In this document: piece after piece, positions 31,043 to 37,803 of the stretch
Position numbering within the stretch: position 1 is the stretch's first letter
How the letters are laid out: the number at the start of each line of letters is the position of its first letter
Origin: Coxiellaceae bacterium UBA1530
Lineage (GTDB): Bacteria; Pseudomonadota; Gammaproteobacteria; Coxiellales; Coxiellaceae
Reading direction: 5' to 3'
DNA length: 37,803 bases
Assembly: GCA_002323325.1 (NCBI GenBank)
Contig: DCQA01000032.1
Location: 1 to 37,803, forward strand
Made by a program: the position numbers and the translations under genes
Notes under the pieces: model-generated
Told to the model about the DNA's origin: nothing
The model's input: the letters and a program-made list of their open reading frames with translations, nothing else
Databases searched by the model: none

Positions 31043-32446
31043 ATGTCCCAAGACCTCAAACGACGCCTAAAATCTCGACACCTTTCCATGATAGCTTTAG
31101 GCGGCTCATTGGGAACCGGCATTTTCATTACCAGTGGATCTGCCCTCTACATGGCAGGCGCTGGTGGCGCATTGATTGCCTACCTGATCATGGGCTTATT
31201 GGTCTATATTTTGATGAATAGTCTTGGCGAAATGGCTGCTTTTAATCCAGTGTCCGGCAGTTTTATTCAATACGCCTCTGATTACGTTAGTGAGCCGTTT
31301 GGCTTTACCATGGGATACAACTACTGGTTTAATTGGGCCATTACTGTGGCTGCCGAACTCGTCGCAGCCATGTTGATTATGAACTTTTGGTTTCCACACA
31401 CCAATCCACTCATCTGGTGCGCGTTATTCTTTGGCTGCATCATCACACTCAACTTATTGTCTGTCGAAAACTATGGTGAAGCGGAGTATTGGTTATCCTT
31501 CTTTAAAGTGCTCACCATTTTGATCTTCATAGTTGTGGGGATCTTTGTAATTCTACACGATCTTCATCGTAGTGATTCAGCCATAACTAACTGGCAATCC
31601 AGCGATGCCATTTTTCATGGTGGTCTCACCACGTTATTTGAAGTTTTTTTACTATCAGGCTTTGCATTCCAAGGATCTGAACTCGTTGGTATTGCTGCTG
31701 GCGAAGCGGAAAATCCACAATCTAGTATTCCACGCGCAATCAAACAAGTCTTTTGGCGTATACTGTTGTTTTACGTATTAACCATGTTTGTGATCAGCTG
31801 TGTGATTCCATACACCGACACCCGACTGTTAAACTCCGGTAATACGGTGTCCTTAAGTCCTTTCACATTGCTCTTCGCACACATTGGTTTAAGTCATGCT
31901 GCCTCTTTAATGAATGGTGTTATCTTAGTGGCTGTACTGTCAGCTTGTAATGCCGATCTGTATTCTGCTACACGTATTTTATGGCACATGAGTAAGGAAG
32001 GAAATGCCCCAAAGGTGTTTCGACGTACCAATCGATTCGGCGTACCAACCACAGCGTTAGCGGCCACAGCTGTATTCGGTTTACTGGGTTTTTTATGTAA
32101 TTACCTCGGCAGTGGTCGTTTATTCTTATGGTTAGTCAATGTCTCTAGTCTTGCAGGCTTTATCGCTTGGACCGGCATTGCGGTGAGTCACTATCAATTC
32201 AGAAAACACTACCTCAAACAAGGTTTCGCTTTGAAAGACCTTCCCTATCAAGCCAAAGGCTATCCCCTAGCACCCCTATTTGCCTTATCATTAAGTCTTA
32301 TCATCATGATAGGTCAGGCCTTCGTTTTACTGCTGGAGGGACATTTCTCACTCACAGACCTTGCCGCAACCTACATTGGTGTACCGATATTAGCATTGAT
32401 CTGGATTGGCAAATCGATCAGTCATCGTCGTCGATTAAATCGGTAG
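31043..32446 (+). CDS. Amino acid permease, LysP/AroP type
   Basis: 467 residues and about 12 helices of the APC superfamily AAT group. The N-terminal signature is KSRHLSMIALGGSLGTGIFI, with SGSALYMAGAGGALIAYL, the helix-3 GEMAAFNPVSGSFIQYA, NYWFNWAITVAAEL, then FQGSELVGIAAGEAENPQ (TM6) and NADLYSATRILWHMSKEGNAP. This layout imports basic, aromatic or other amino acids with protons; the exact substrate is not readable. Length agrees with LysP-like proteins (about 490). It is divergent from typA and seems to be a single-gene unit. It is the second amino-acid permease in the window and is not a close copy of the one at 14192-15763. Confidence 0.92.
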   Translation: MSQDLKRRLKSRHLSMIALGGSLGTGIFITSGSALYMAGAGGALIAYLIMGLLVYILMNSLGEMAAFNPVSGSFIQYASDYVSEPFGFTMGYNYWFNWAITVAAELVAAMLIMNFWFPHTNPLIWCALFFGCIITLNLLSVENYGEAEYWLSFFKVLTILIFIVVGIFVILHDLHRSDSAITNWQSSDAIFHGGLTTLFEVFLLSGFAFQGSELVGIAAGEAENPQSSIPRAIKQVFWRILLFYVLTMFVISCVIPYTDTRLLNSGNTVSLSPFTLLFAHIGLSHAASLMNGVILVAVLSACNADLYSATRILWHMSKEGNAPKVFRRTNRFGVPTTALAATAVFGLLGFLCNYLGSGRLFLWLVNVSSLAGFIAWTGIAVSHYQFRKHYLKQGFALKDLPYQAKGYPLAPLFALSLSLIIMIGQAFVLLLEGHFSLTDLAATYIGVPILALIWIGKSISHRRRLNR

Positions 32447-32468
32447 TATTACTACCCGCGACTCTTGA

Positions 32469-32485
32469 CACTGATATGATCAGTG
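32469..32485. other. Short perfect hairpin after the permease
   Basis: CACTGAT (32469-32475) and ATCAGTG (32479-32485) form a seven-base stem with a three-base loop, about 20 bases after the permease stop. An adjacent smaller one, GGTAGT-ATT-ACTACC, spans the stop codon (32442-32456). No T run follows either, so a terminator role is uncertain. Confidence 0.35.
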
Positions 32486-32516
32486 AAACAACGAATAAAC
32501 ACTCACCGCATGGCTA

Positions 32517-32542
32517 GTTTCAGTATCAAGACCTACTGAAAC
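32517..32542. terminator. Hairpin at the 3' end of the unknown gene
   Basis: GTTTCAGTA (32517-32525) pairs perfectly with TACTGAAAC (32534-32542) around eight bases. It overlaps the stop codon of the minus-strand gene at 32526 and lies between convergent genes. It may end transcription from both sides, but neither flank has a T tract. Confidence 0.4.
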
Positions 32543-33077
32543 TCCCTACTGAAAAACGACGTTGTATCTGCTGAATATAATGATTGATGTCATTGAGAAT
32601 ATTTCCGAAGTGAGCTTGGCAGTGATCCCTCAATGCAGCTGATTCATTTTTAATAGCCTCAACAGCGTTGGGAGTAAGCTCCGGAAATAACCGAGCTTGG
32701 TGATGAGGCAGTTTAGGATCATCTATAAACAACCACTGCTGTACACGACGTACTAATATACGTGGCTGAACAGAGAAATCATTGCGCGGTCTCATCAAGG
32801 AAAAACTACGACTTGCAAGGTAAATTAACCCCTCTCTATGCATGACAGGCAATTGTAAACTCAGAGCTCGGTGATAACAACGCTTATAAAACTGCTCATC
32901 ACACGTCTCAATTTTTGCAATTAAACTTAACCAAGGTTGATCTGAGAGATCGCCATCATGACTCACTAGTCGTAACATTAACTGATCCAATAGGGACAAT
33001 TGATCACTCAAAACAGGCTCATCAAACGTCATAAGTGTCTGTGGCCTCATACAGGTTGGATTAAATTGATCAATCAA
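32526..33077 (-). CDS. Protein of unknown function
   Basis: At least 183 residues, cytoplasmic, no signal peptide or membrane segment. It is Leu/His/Arg-rich and mostly helical. Visible pieces are SLLDQLMLRLVSHDGD, CDEQFYKRCYHRAL and LRDHCQAHFGNILNDINHYI. No family is recognised. The start is uncertain: 33075-33077 is TTG, and the frame is open upstream to about 33140 with no ATG. A CTG at 33126-33128 has AGGGG six bases ahead and would add 17 residues. The first internal ATG is at 33048-33050. Lack of an ATG start and the gap upstream hint at a truncated 5' end, although the rest looks protein-like. Confidence 0.55.
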   Translation of the reverse strand: MIDQFNPTCMRPQTLMTFDEPVLSDQLSLLDQLMLRLVSHDGDLSDQPWLSLIAKIETCDEQFYKRCYHRALSLQLPVMHREGLIYLASRSFSLMRPRNDFSVQPRILVRRVQQWLFIDDPKLPHHQARLFPELTPNAVEAIKNESAALRDHCQAHFGNILNDINHYIQQIQRRFSVGSFSRS

Positions 33078-33128
33078 CTGTTCTAGCGATAAATCCTCTA
33101 CTGCTTGTGTGCTAAATAATGTTGTCAG

Positions 33129-33638
33129 ATTCTTCCCCTGGGTTTAAAGCTGTCAATACTAAATCATGAAAATTTTTTTTAACATGAATATCCAAGCCGT
33201 TGATAACTGATGACCGAGCTTAAATTAAAAGGGTATTACACGCCCACAGTATACAACACGATCTATCTGCAGTGGATTTTTAAAATGACTGCCGCCGTTT
33301 GAGCCCTGCAACTATATCATAACCAGACATTAGTCCAACTATTAGAATATCGTTTGATTTAAATCAGTGTACGTCCAGAAACCTATGTGAGTTAGTAAAG
33401 ATAAAGCGTCACATATTAACGAAGATATTTTTGTTTCACGCTTTTAATAGTAGAAGTCATCCAGGTGTGAGCAAGAAGCACATGTAATGACTAATCTGCT
33501 GGCATTATTACGACCGCTGACTGATGTGATAGTCATCAACATAGGACGAAGGGCGACTATGCAACTAAATCTCCGATAAGCTGTTGGACTCATTAAAGCT
33601 ATTTGTAGTCACAATACTCTATAAAACACAGACAGTCT
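33129..33638. other. Long intergenic region, no supported gene
   Basis: About 500 bases. Only short frames occur, for example a 29-codon plus-strand frame starting near 33488. The arms AAAGCGT and ACGCTTT near 33405-33450 could pair over a loop of about 26 bases. The stretch looks like decayed coding DNA, since several frames are briefly protein-like between stops, but no family can be named. Confidence 0.4.
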
Positions 33639-34559
33639 TTATTGTACAGGATACTCCGTATCAACTGTGAACTGCTTAAGTTTCAGGAAATTAACCAATT
33701 GAGCTAAGCTTGCTTGGATCATAGTATCAATCGCTTTAGGCATATCACTCAACACTTCTTGGGTAACACGATTACTAATAGCCGTGCATACTGATGCGAC
33801 GTTATGACCTAATGCCCTGCCTATTGCAAAAATTAAAGCGGTCTCCATCTCCAAATTTAAAAAAGTATCATTATTAAAATTGACAGTTTCTAGTGACTCA
33901 ATCATGAAGGGAGCTCTTAAAGGTAGACGCAAGCTTCGGCATTGCCCCCCAAAGAAACTCGGACACGTCAATGTTAAACCTACATGACCTAGAGAAGATA
34001 AATGATCAATCATCGTCGAGGTACCCGAGCCAATATATAGACTGTGTTTCAAATCATCGCGGATATGGGATTGAATAACAGCGCGTAACGCTTGAAGCTC
34101 TAATTCTTCATCTTTCTCGTAAGCATGAAAGACGCCATCGAGACCTATAGCATATCTTGATACGATCATCTCACCGGGTGTAATACTGGGATGAATAGCA
34201 CCGCAAGTGCCCAGACGTAAAAAAGTCAGCTTTTTAATCGACTCTTTCACCATTCGTGTTTTAAAATCAACGTTTGCCAGAGCATCCAATTCATTCATCA
34301 CAATGTCAACACAACCACTACCAATACCCGTTGAAACTACAGACAAACGATGATCTTGATACCACCCTGTATGCGTCACAAATTCTCGGTGAGTTTTTTT
34401 CACGTCAATATGGTCAAAATGTCGTGACACATGTGGTACACGACCAGGATCACCCACTAGGATAACCGTCGAAGCCAACTCCTCTGGTAAAAGAGATAAA
34501 TGGTAGATAGATCCATCAGTATTTGTTAGCAAAGCGGTTTTTTCAATCTGTGCTCCCAT
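33639..34559 (-). CDS. Nucleoside phosphorylase (uridine-phosphorylase-like)
   Basis: 306 residues of the PNP/UDP phosphorylase superfamily. Key parts are VILVGDPGRVPHVS (phosphate-binding Arg), FVTHTGWYQDHRLSVVSTGIG, TFLRLGTCGAI, FFGGQCRSLRLP with the family Q.R, and FLNLEMETALIFAIG with the purine/uridine-site E-M-E. The enzyme should split nucleosides with phosphate to base and ribose-1-phosphate for salvage; the LEMETA plus GQ.R combination favours uridine over purine. The ATG has a perfect AGGAGG seven bases upstream, the best ribosome site in the window. It is unrelated in detail to the nucleosidase-like protein at 12526. Stand-alone gene. Confidence 0.87.
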   Translation of the reverse strand: MGAQIEKTALLTNTDGSIYHLSLLPEELASTVILVGDPGRVPHVSRHFDHIDVKKTHREFVTHTGWYQDHRLSVVSTGIGSGCVDIVMNELDALANVDFKTRMVKESIKKLTFLRLGTCGAIHPSITPGEMIVSRYAIGLDGVFHAYEKDEELELQALRAVIQSHIRDDLKHSLYIGSGTSTMIDHLSSLGHVGLTLTCPSFFGGQCRSLRLPLRAPFMIESLETVNFNNDTFLNLEMETALIFAIGRALGHNVASVCTAISNRVTQEVLSDMPKAIDTMIQASLAQLVNFLKLKQFTVDTEYPVQ

Positions 34560-34664
34560 ACATCAGCCTCCTCTTTTTTACCGATCAGTGATCACACTGA
34601 CAGTACACCAAACCATGAAAAGAAAATATATTATTGCCTTATTCAATAACTTATAAAAAAACTC

Positions 34665-34693
34665 ATAAATACCTAATAAAAATAAACTATAAT
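34665..34693 (+). promoter_or_regulatory. Promoter element shared with 37309-37337
   Basis: ATAAATACCTAA (34665-34676), exactly 11 bases, then TATAAT (34688-34693), ending 27 bases before the subtilase ATG. The identical arrangement precedes the next gene. The 12-bp box covers the place of a -35 element but is not TTGACA-like, so an activator or alternative sigma factor is possible. Confidence 0.6.
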
Positions 34694-34720
34694 AATTTTA
34701 TACCTTTTATTGGTGATAAT

Positions 34721-37189
34721 ATGATAAAACGTTTTTTCGGGATAAACACGAGACAAGCCGAGAACCCTTATAAAAACTCTGTTCTTAGCAAATCCGTCCA
34801 TACTCAGATGACAACTTGGGTGTGGTTAATTTTCTTTATAACACCCAACGCCATCGCCAAAAAAAATACGTCCTCACATGGATTGGAGGAGGCCAATAAA
34901 AATACACAGGTTACCGACGAAGACTCACCACTCATTCTTGAGAACATTGTGCATAACAATAACCTCCCAATCACACAAACATCACTCTATAACTCATCAA
35001 ACTTTCAACCTCTTTACGATGACCAAGGGCTCGACATCACCAGTTTCGTATTATTAATCTTGGCAGCGGCTATTGGATTAGGACTAGCGGCTTCATCAAG
35101 CGAAGGCGAAGCAAGCAGTATTGGAGGCGATAATAATCTGGGAGATAGCAACCTGCTATTAAATGATAATTTTCAAACTGATGATACACCCCCGATACCT
35201 ACAAAAGAAAACTCTATTTTTAATCAAATTATATTTGTAGAGAATCCTACTTATAATAATAGGTATCTTATCGAAGATTTTTTATCCAATGAAAGCGATT
35301 ATTCCGTCATAAGTGTTGATGATCCCGATAATATCTTTGTTATCCAACCCACTCTATCCGCTAATGACTTATCATTTCAGCTGCGTGCTGATTCAGAGCT
35401 ATTTGATTCAGCAGTGGTGACAATCAGCGATCAAACGGTGGAATACAATTTCTCAATCACACAAGGAAGCTCACAGATCATTGCGCATACTCCTCTTGAA
35501 CTTAATAATCTGTTACAGGCCTCTATGGAAATACCCTTAGATGCACTGCATCAATTCAATCCTCAAACATCGCTGTATGTCTCAACGAATACCACTGAAA
35601 ATTTCGGAAATTATACCCTAGTATTGAATGGCATACCTTTTTCAGGAGAACTCACGATCGATGATCCATCGACTTACTGGACCTGGTCTTATGAATACCC
35701 TTATCATATTTACAATATCTTATTAACGCCAAATCAAAATAACACTTATGATCTAACTGTTTCTCTCGACGATACAATTATCTATAGTGAAGTAGGCATT
35801 GATACGTTAACGATTGAACTCAGTGACATCGGCTCGCCTTACCTACAGATTTCTGAAGATAGCTCAGATGTTGTGATTAGTAGTGACCCTCTTGTGGCTA
35901 ATCAGTGGCACTTGTTTAATATGGAGGTCTTCGACGCTTGGAAAGTCGCCACTGGTGATGGTGTCACGGTAGGAATCGTCGAAGGGTACTTCCAAGAAAA
36001 TCATCAAGACTTAATCGATAATGTATCCGTATCGATACCTAGTCATTATATCAATGGATCGATACCCAGTAGTCATGCAACTAGTGTAGCTGGAATTATC
36101 GCAGCCACAGGTAGTAATGGCTTGGGTCTCATTGGCACAGCACCACTTGCTAGTATTGTCTCATTAGATAATGAAGCCGACAGACTATTTGAGATAGACA
36201 AGGATATCGCTGTGTATTCAAATTCGTGGGGGCCTACTGATAGCGTGGGAATCTCAACTACTGATTGGTCAGATATCCTAGATAGCGCACAAAATGCTTA
36301 TAAAGACGGAGACAGCGTGTTATTTGCCAACGGTAACGGCACCTCAGTTAGTGATCAATCAGCATATGATCCGCTCGTGAGCTCACCCTTCACACTAGCT
36401 ATCAGCGCAATCAATGATCAAGGACAAGCAACGTGGTTCAATGAGTTTGGATCGAATATATTAGCCTGCACGTACTCCAATGGAGATGATAGTCACTTCG
36501 GTATCACTTCAACTGATATTAATAACTCATACACGGATAGTTTTGGTGGAACATCTGCAGCTACCCCTATTGCAGCAGGTGTTACCGCGTTGATGAAAAG
36601 TATTAACAATTCTCTAACAGCGAGAGATATTACCAGTATTTTTGCCGAGACTTCACTAAAAATCGATTTTATCAGCGACAGCTGGCAAACCAATTTAGCT
36701 GGATTTGATACGAGTTATCATTATGGTTTTGGACTTATCAATACACCCAACGCAGTAGTTGCGGCAAGAGATAACTTGTACTTAATAAGTGATCATCCTC
36801 TCGAAATTGACTCTTATTCTAGCAGTCAACTATTCAATAACAACCATTCAAAGAGTATAACAATAGACACTGACGATAAGGTTGTCGAACAAGTCGTGCT
36901 AGAGATTGAAAATATCAACTATACTGGCGGAGATGAACATTTAAACATTTCATTAACCCATGAGTCATTGGATCAGTCTTTTACATCAACAGTTTTATTT
37001 CCTGTTACCAACATCTCAGAGCAAAATTATGATGATTTAAGCGTAGTAACTCTGCAGCATTTTGGTGAATCTCAAATGGGAGCTTGGTCGATTCGTGTCT
37101 TTGATACATTATCGGAGAGCTACTTATTAGGATCAGAGTTTGACATAGGGCTTGAATTTTTTATGCACGATGAGTCCATCACGATTTAA
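34721..37189 (+). CDS. Exported kexin-type subtilase with P domain (S8B-like)
   Basis: 822 residues from ATG 34721 (preceded by GGTGA); a TTG-started extension upstream is rejected. Order: charged N-terminus; hydrophobic segment ending FITPNAIA (about 35-48); polar linker; second hydrophobic segment VLLILAAAIGLGLAAS; Ser/Gly spacer; about 220 residues of beta-rich sequence; subtilase domain (about 400-690); C-terminal proprotein-convertase P domain (FGESQMGAWSIRVFD). Catalytic His is H452 (SSHATSVAGIIAA) and Ser is S612 (GGTSAATPIAAG); the Asn region is FANGNG. The position of the catalytic Asp reads E421 (GIVEGYF, normally IVDDG), and the HGT motif reads HAT. Export to the envelope or surface is likely; activity is uncertain. 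Confidence 0.85.
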   Translation: MIKRFFGINTRQAENPYKNSVLSKSVHTQMTTWVWLIFFITPNAIAKKNTSSHGLEEANKNTQVTDEDSPLILENIVHNNNLPITQTSLYNSSNFQPLYDDQGLDITSFVLLILAAAIGLGLAASSSEGEASSIGGDNNLGDSNLLLNDNFQTDDTPPIPTKENSIFNQIIFVENPTYNNRYLIEDFLSNESDYSVISVDDPDNIFVIQPTLSANDLSFQLRADSELFDSAVVTISDQTVEYNFSITQGSSQIIAHTPLELNNLLQASMEIPLDALHQFNPQTSLYVSTNTTENFGNYTLVLNGIPFSGELTIDDPSTYWTWSYEYPYHIYNILLTPNQNNTYDLTVSLDDTIIYSEVGIDTLTIELSDIGSPYLQISEDSSDVVISSDPLVANQWHLFNMEVFDAWKVATGDGVTVGIVEGYFQENHQDLIDNVSVSIPSHYINGSIPSSHATSVAGIIAATGSNGLGLIGTAPLASIVSLDNEADRLFEIDKDIAVYSNSWGPTDSVGISTTDWSDILDSAQNAYKDGDSVLFANGNGTSVSDQSAYDPLVSSPFTLAISAINDQGQATWFNEFGSNILACTYSNGDDSHFGITSTDINNSYTDSFGGTSAATPIAAGVTALMKSINNSLTARDITSIFAETSLKIDFISDSWQTNLAGFDTSYHYGFGLINTPNAVVAARDNLYLISDHPLEIDSYSSSQLFNNNHSKSITIDTDDKVVEQVVLEIENINYTGGDEHLNISLTHESLDQSFTSTVLFPVTNISEQNYDDLSVVTLQHFGESQMGAWSIRVFDTLSESYLLGSEFDIGLEFFMHDESITI

Positions 37190-37308
37190 TATGTATTCTC
37201 AAGCATATCGTCAGAGCGCTTGACGTCATGAGCACCATATAGTCAAGAGAGTTCAATGAATAACCCATATCAGAATAAAAAAACCCATTAAAACATCACT
37301 TTAAAATA

Positions 37309-37337
37309 ATAAATACCTAAATATAATATACTATAAT
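37309..37337 (+). promoter_or_regulatory. Promoter element shared with 34665-34693
   Basis: The same ATAAATACCTAA (37309-37320), 11 bases, TATAAT (37332-37337) arrangement as before the subtilase gene, here 32 bases before the next ATG. A second TATAAT (37322-37327) overlaps the spacer. Beyond the box, TATACCT and TTGGTGA also match, so the whole leader of about 60 bases was probably duplicated. Confidence 0.6.
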
Positions 37338-37369
37338 ATATAATATACCTATTTTTGGTGAATATAATC

Positions 37370-37803
37370 ATGAGGAGAGTCTATCAGCATAGGAACAAGT
37401 CTCAATGGAACCGAGAAAACTGGGGGAAGCACCCAAGGACATTTTTCAACCAAGCAGTCTTAATATTTATTATATATAATATTTTCAATCACTTAAAATC
37501 TCAAGGTCAGACTAAGAATGAGAGTTTATCGAGTCAAGATGCGCAACAAACAACACTATTTGCTGATAACACAGTCAGTGGCCAGCAAGATCCTATAGAA
37601 GAAAAAGACGACTCAAGCGGCAATATGCTCGCTCTTCTTGCTCTTACAGGAACTGTGATAGCCGTGGTAGCAACAGCTGGAAGTCAAGGTGCGAGTTCAG
37701 AGAATTTAACTAATGACAGTGCAACAATCACTCCAGTTATCACAATACCTGCTACAGCTGAAGATAGCGATGATGTCGAAGGCGTAGACGAAGGCACTGA
37801 CGA
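37370..37803 (+). CDS. Exported protein with subtilase-like leader module (partial)
   Basis: The frame from ATG 37370-37372 (GGTGA upstream) is open to the window edge, at least 144 residues. A charged N-terminus (MRRVYQHRNKSQWNRENWG) leads to a hydrophobic segment (AVLIFIIYNIF, about 29-39), a Gln/Ser/Asp-rich linker, a second hydrophobic segment (MLALLALTGTVIAVVATAG, about 88-106) and a Ser/Asn/Thr-rich spacer, then acidic residues. This copies the layout of the first 150 residues of the preceding subtilase, down to the small-residue run after the second hydrophobic segment. The part that would show its function lies outside the window; it could be another protease or a repeat-rich surface protein. 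Confidence 0.7.
   Translation, partial: MRRVYQHRNKSQWNRENWGKHPRTFFNQAVLIFIIYNIFNHLKSQGQTKNESLSSQDAQQTTLFADNTVSGQQDPIEEKDDSSGNMLALLALTGTVIAVVATAGSQGASSENLTNDSATITPVITIPATAEDSDDVEGVDEGTD

Noticed and set aside
33400..33450. AAAGCGT...ACGCTTT as a terminator or small RNA
   Set aside because: The stem is only seven bases with a loop of about 26 bases and no T tract.
34634..34720. Upstream extension of the subtilase from a TTG
   Set aside because: No ribosome site, and it would run through the shared promoter element; ATG 34721 has GGTGA and the paralogue starts at the same relative place.
1..37803. CRISPR arrays, tRNA or rRNA genes, insertion sequences and phage integration sites
   Set aside because: No regularly spaced repeats, no cloverleaf or rRNA sequence recognised by eye, and no transposase or integrase motifs found; a covariance-model scan would be decisive for small RNAs.

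Overview
The window reads as chromosomal DNA of an AT-rich Gram-negative gammaproteobacterium. The evidence is LPS heptosyltransferase II, a beta-barrel porin ending in Phe, an MltD-type murein transglycosylase, and gamma-type XthA, Der, TypA, RlmN and Ndk. A Com1-like DsbA protein and a decayed U-box (eukaryotic-type E3 ligase) gene hint at a host-associated lineage of the Legionella/Coxiella kind. That placement is an inference, not a demonstration. I see no rRNA, tRNA, CRISPR array, insertion sequence or phage gene.

Layout. 1-450: the tail of an unknown gene with its terminator, then a broken crcB. 475-6605 (minus): xthA, a WD40-repeat protein coupled to a CobW/COG0523 metallochaperone GTPase, an AlkB-type dioxygenase, a cytochrome b561 and the azlCD amino-acid exporter. 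6665-9970 (minus): a porin translationally coupled to an unusual protein that joins a phosphate-binding-like periplasmic domain to an MltD lytic transglycosylase. 10308-15763 (minus): a tight five-gene run of APC permease, family 2 glycosyltransferase, MTA/SAH-nucleosidase-like protein, spore-photoproduct-lyase-like radical SAM protein and alanine dehydrogenase. 16250-17812: an MscS channel with a cyclic-nucleotide-binding-like tail. 17826-20221 (minus): der and waaF. 20377-23646 (plus): a lone MoaD/ThiS-like protein, a periplasmic coiled-coil protein, HMG-CoA lyase, the DsbA/Com1-like oxidoreductase and a membrane protein.

23682-27134 is a mixed region. It holds an RhlE-type helicase with an Arg/Ser-repeat tail, about 1.1 kb of decayed DNA containing the U-box remnant, a small secreted Asp-rich protein and a second gene broken by an amber codon inside a tandem 24-bp duplication. 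27336-30823 (minus) is housekeeping: typA, ndk, rlmN. It is followed by an amino-acid permease, an unknown protein and a nucleoside phosphorylase.

The most novel part is the right end (34665-37803). A kexin-type subtilase with a P domain, whose catalytic Asp position reads Glu, is followed by a second surface-protein gene cut by the window edge. Both genes carry the same promoter element (a 12-bp box, 11 bp, TATAAT) and a similar N-terminal layout: hydrophobic segment, polar linker, second hydrophobic segment, Ser/Gly-rich spacer. They look like members of a duplicated, co-regulated family of exported proteins.
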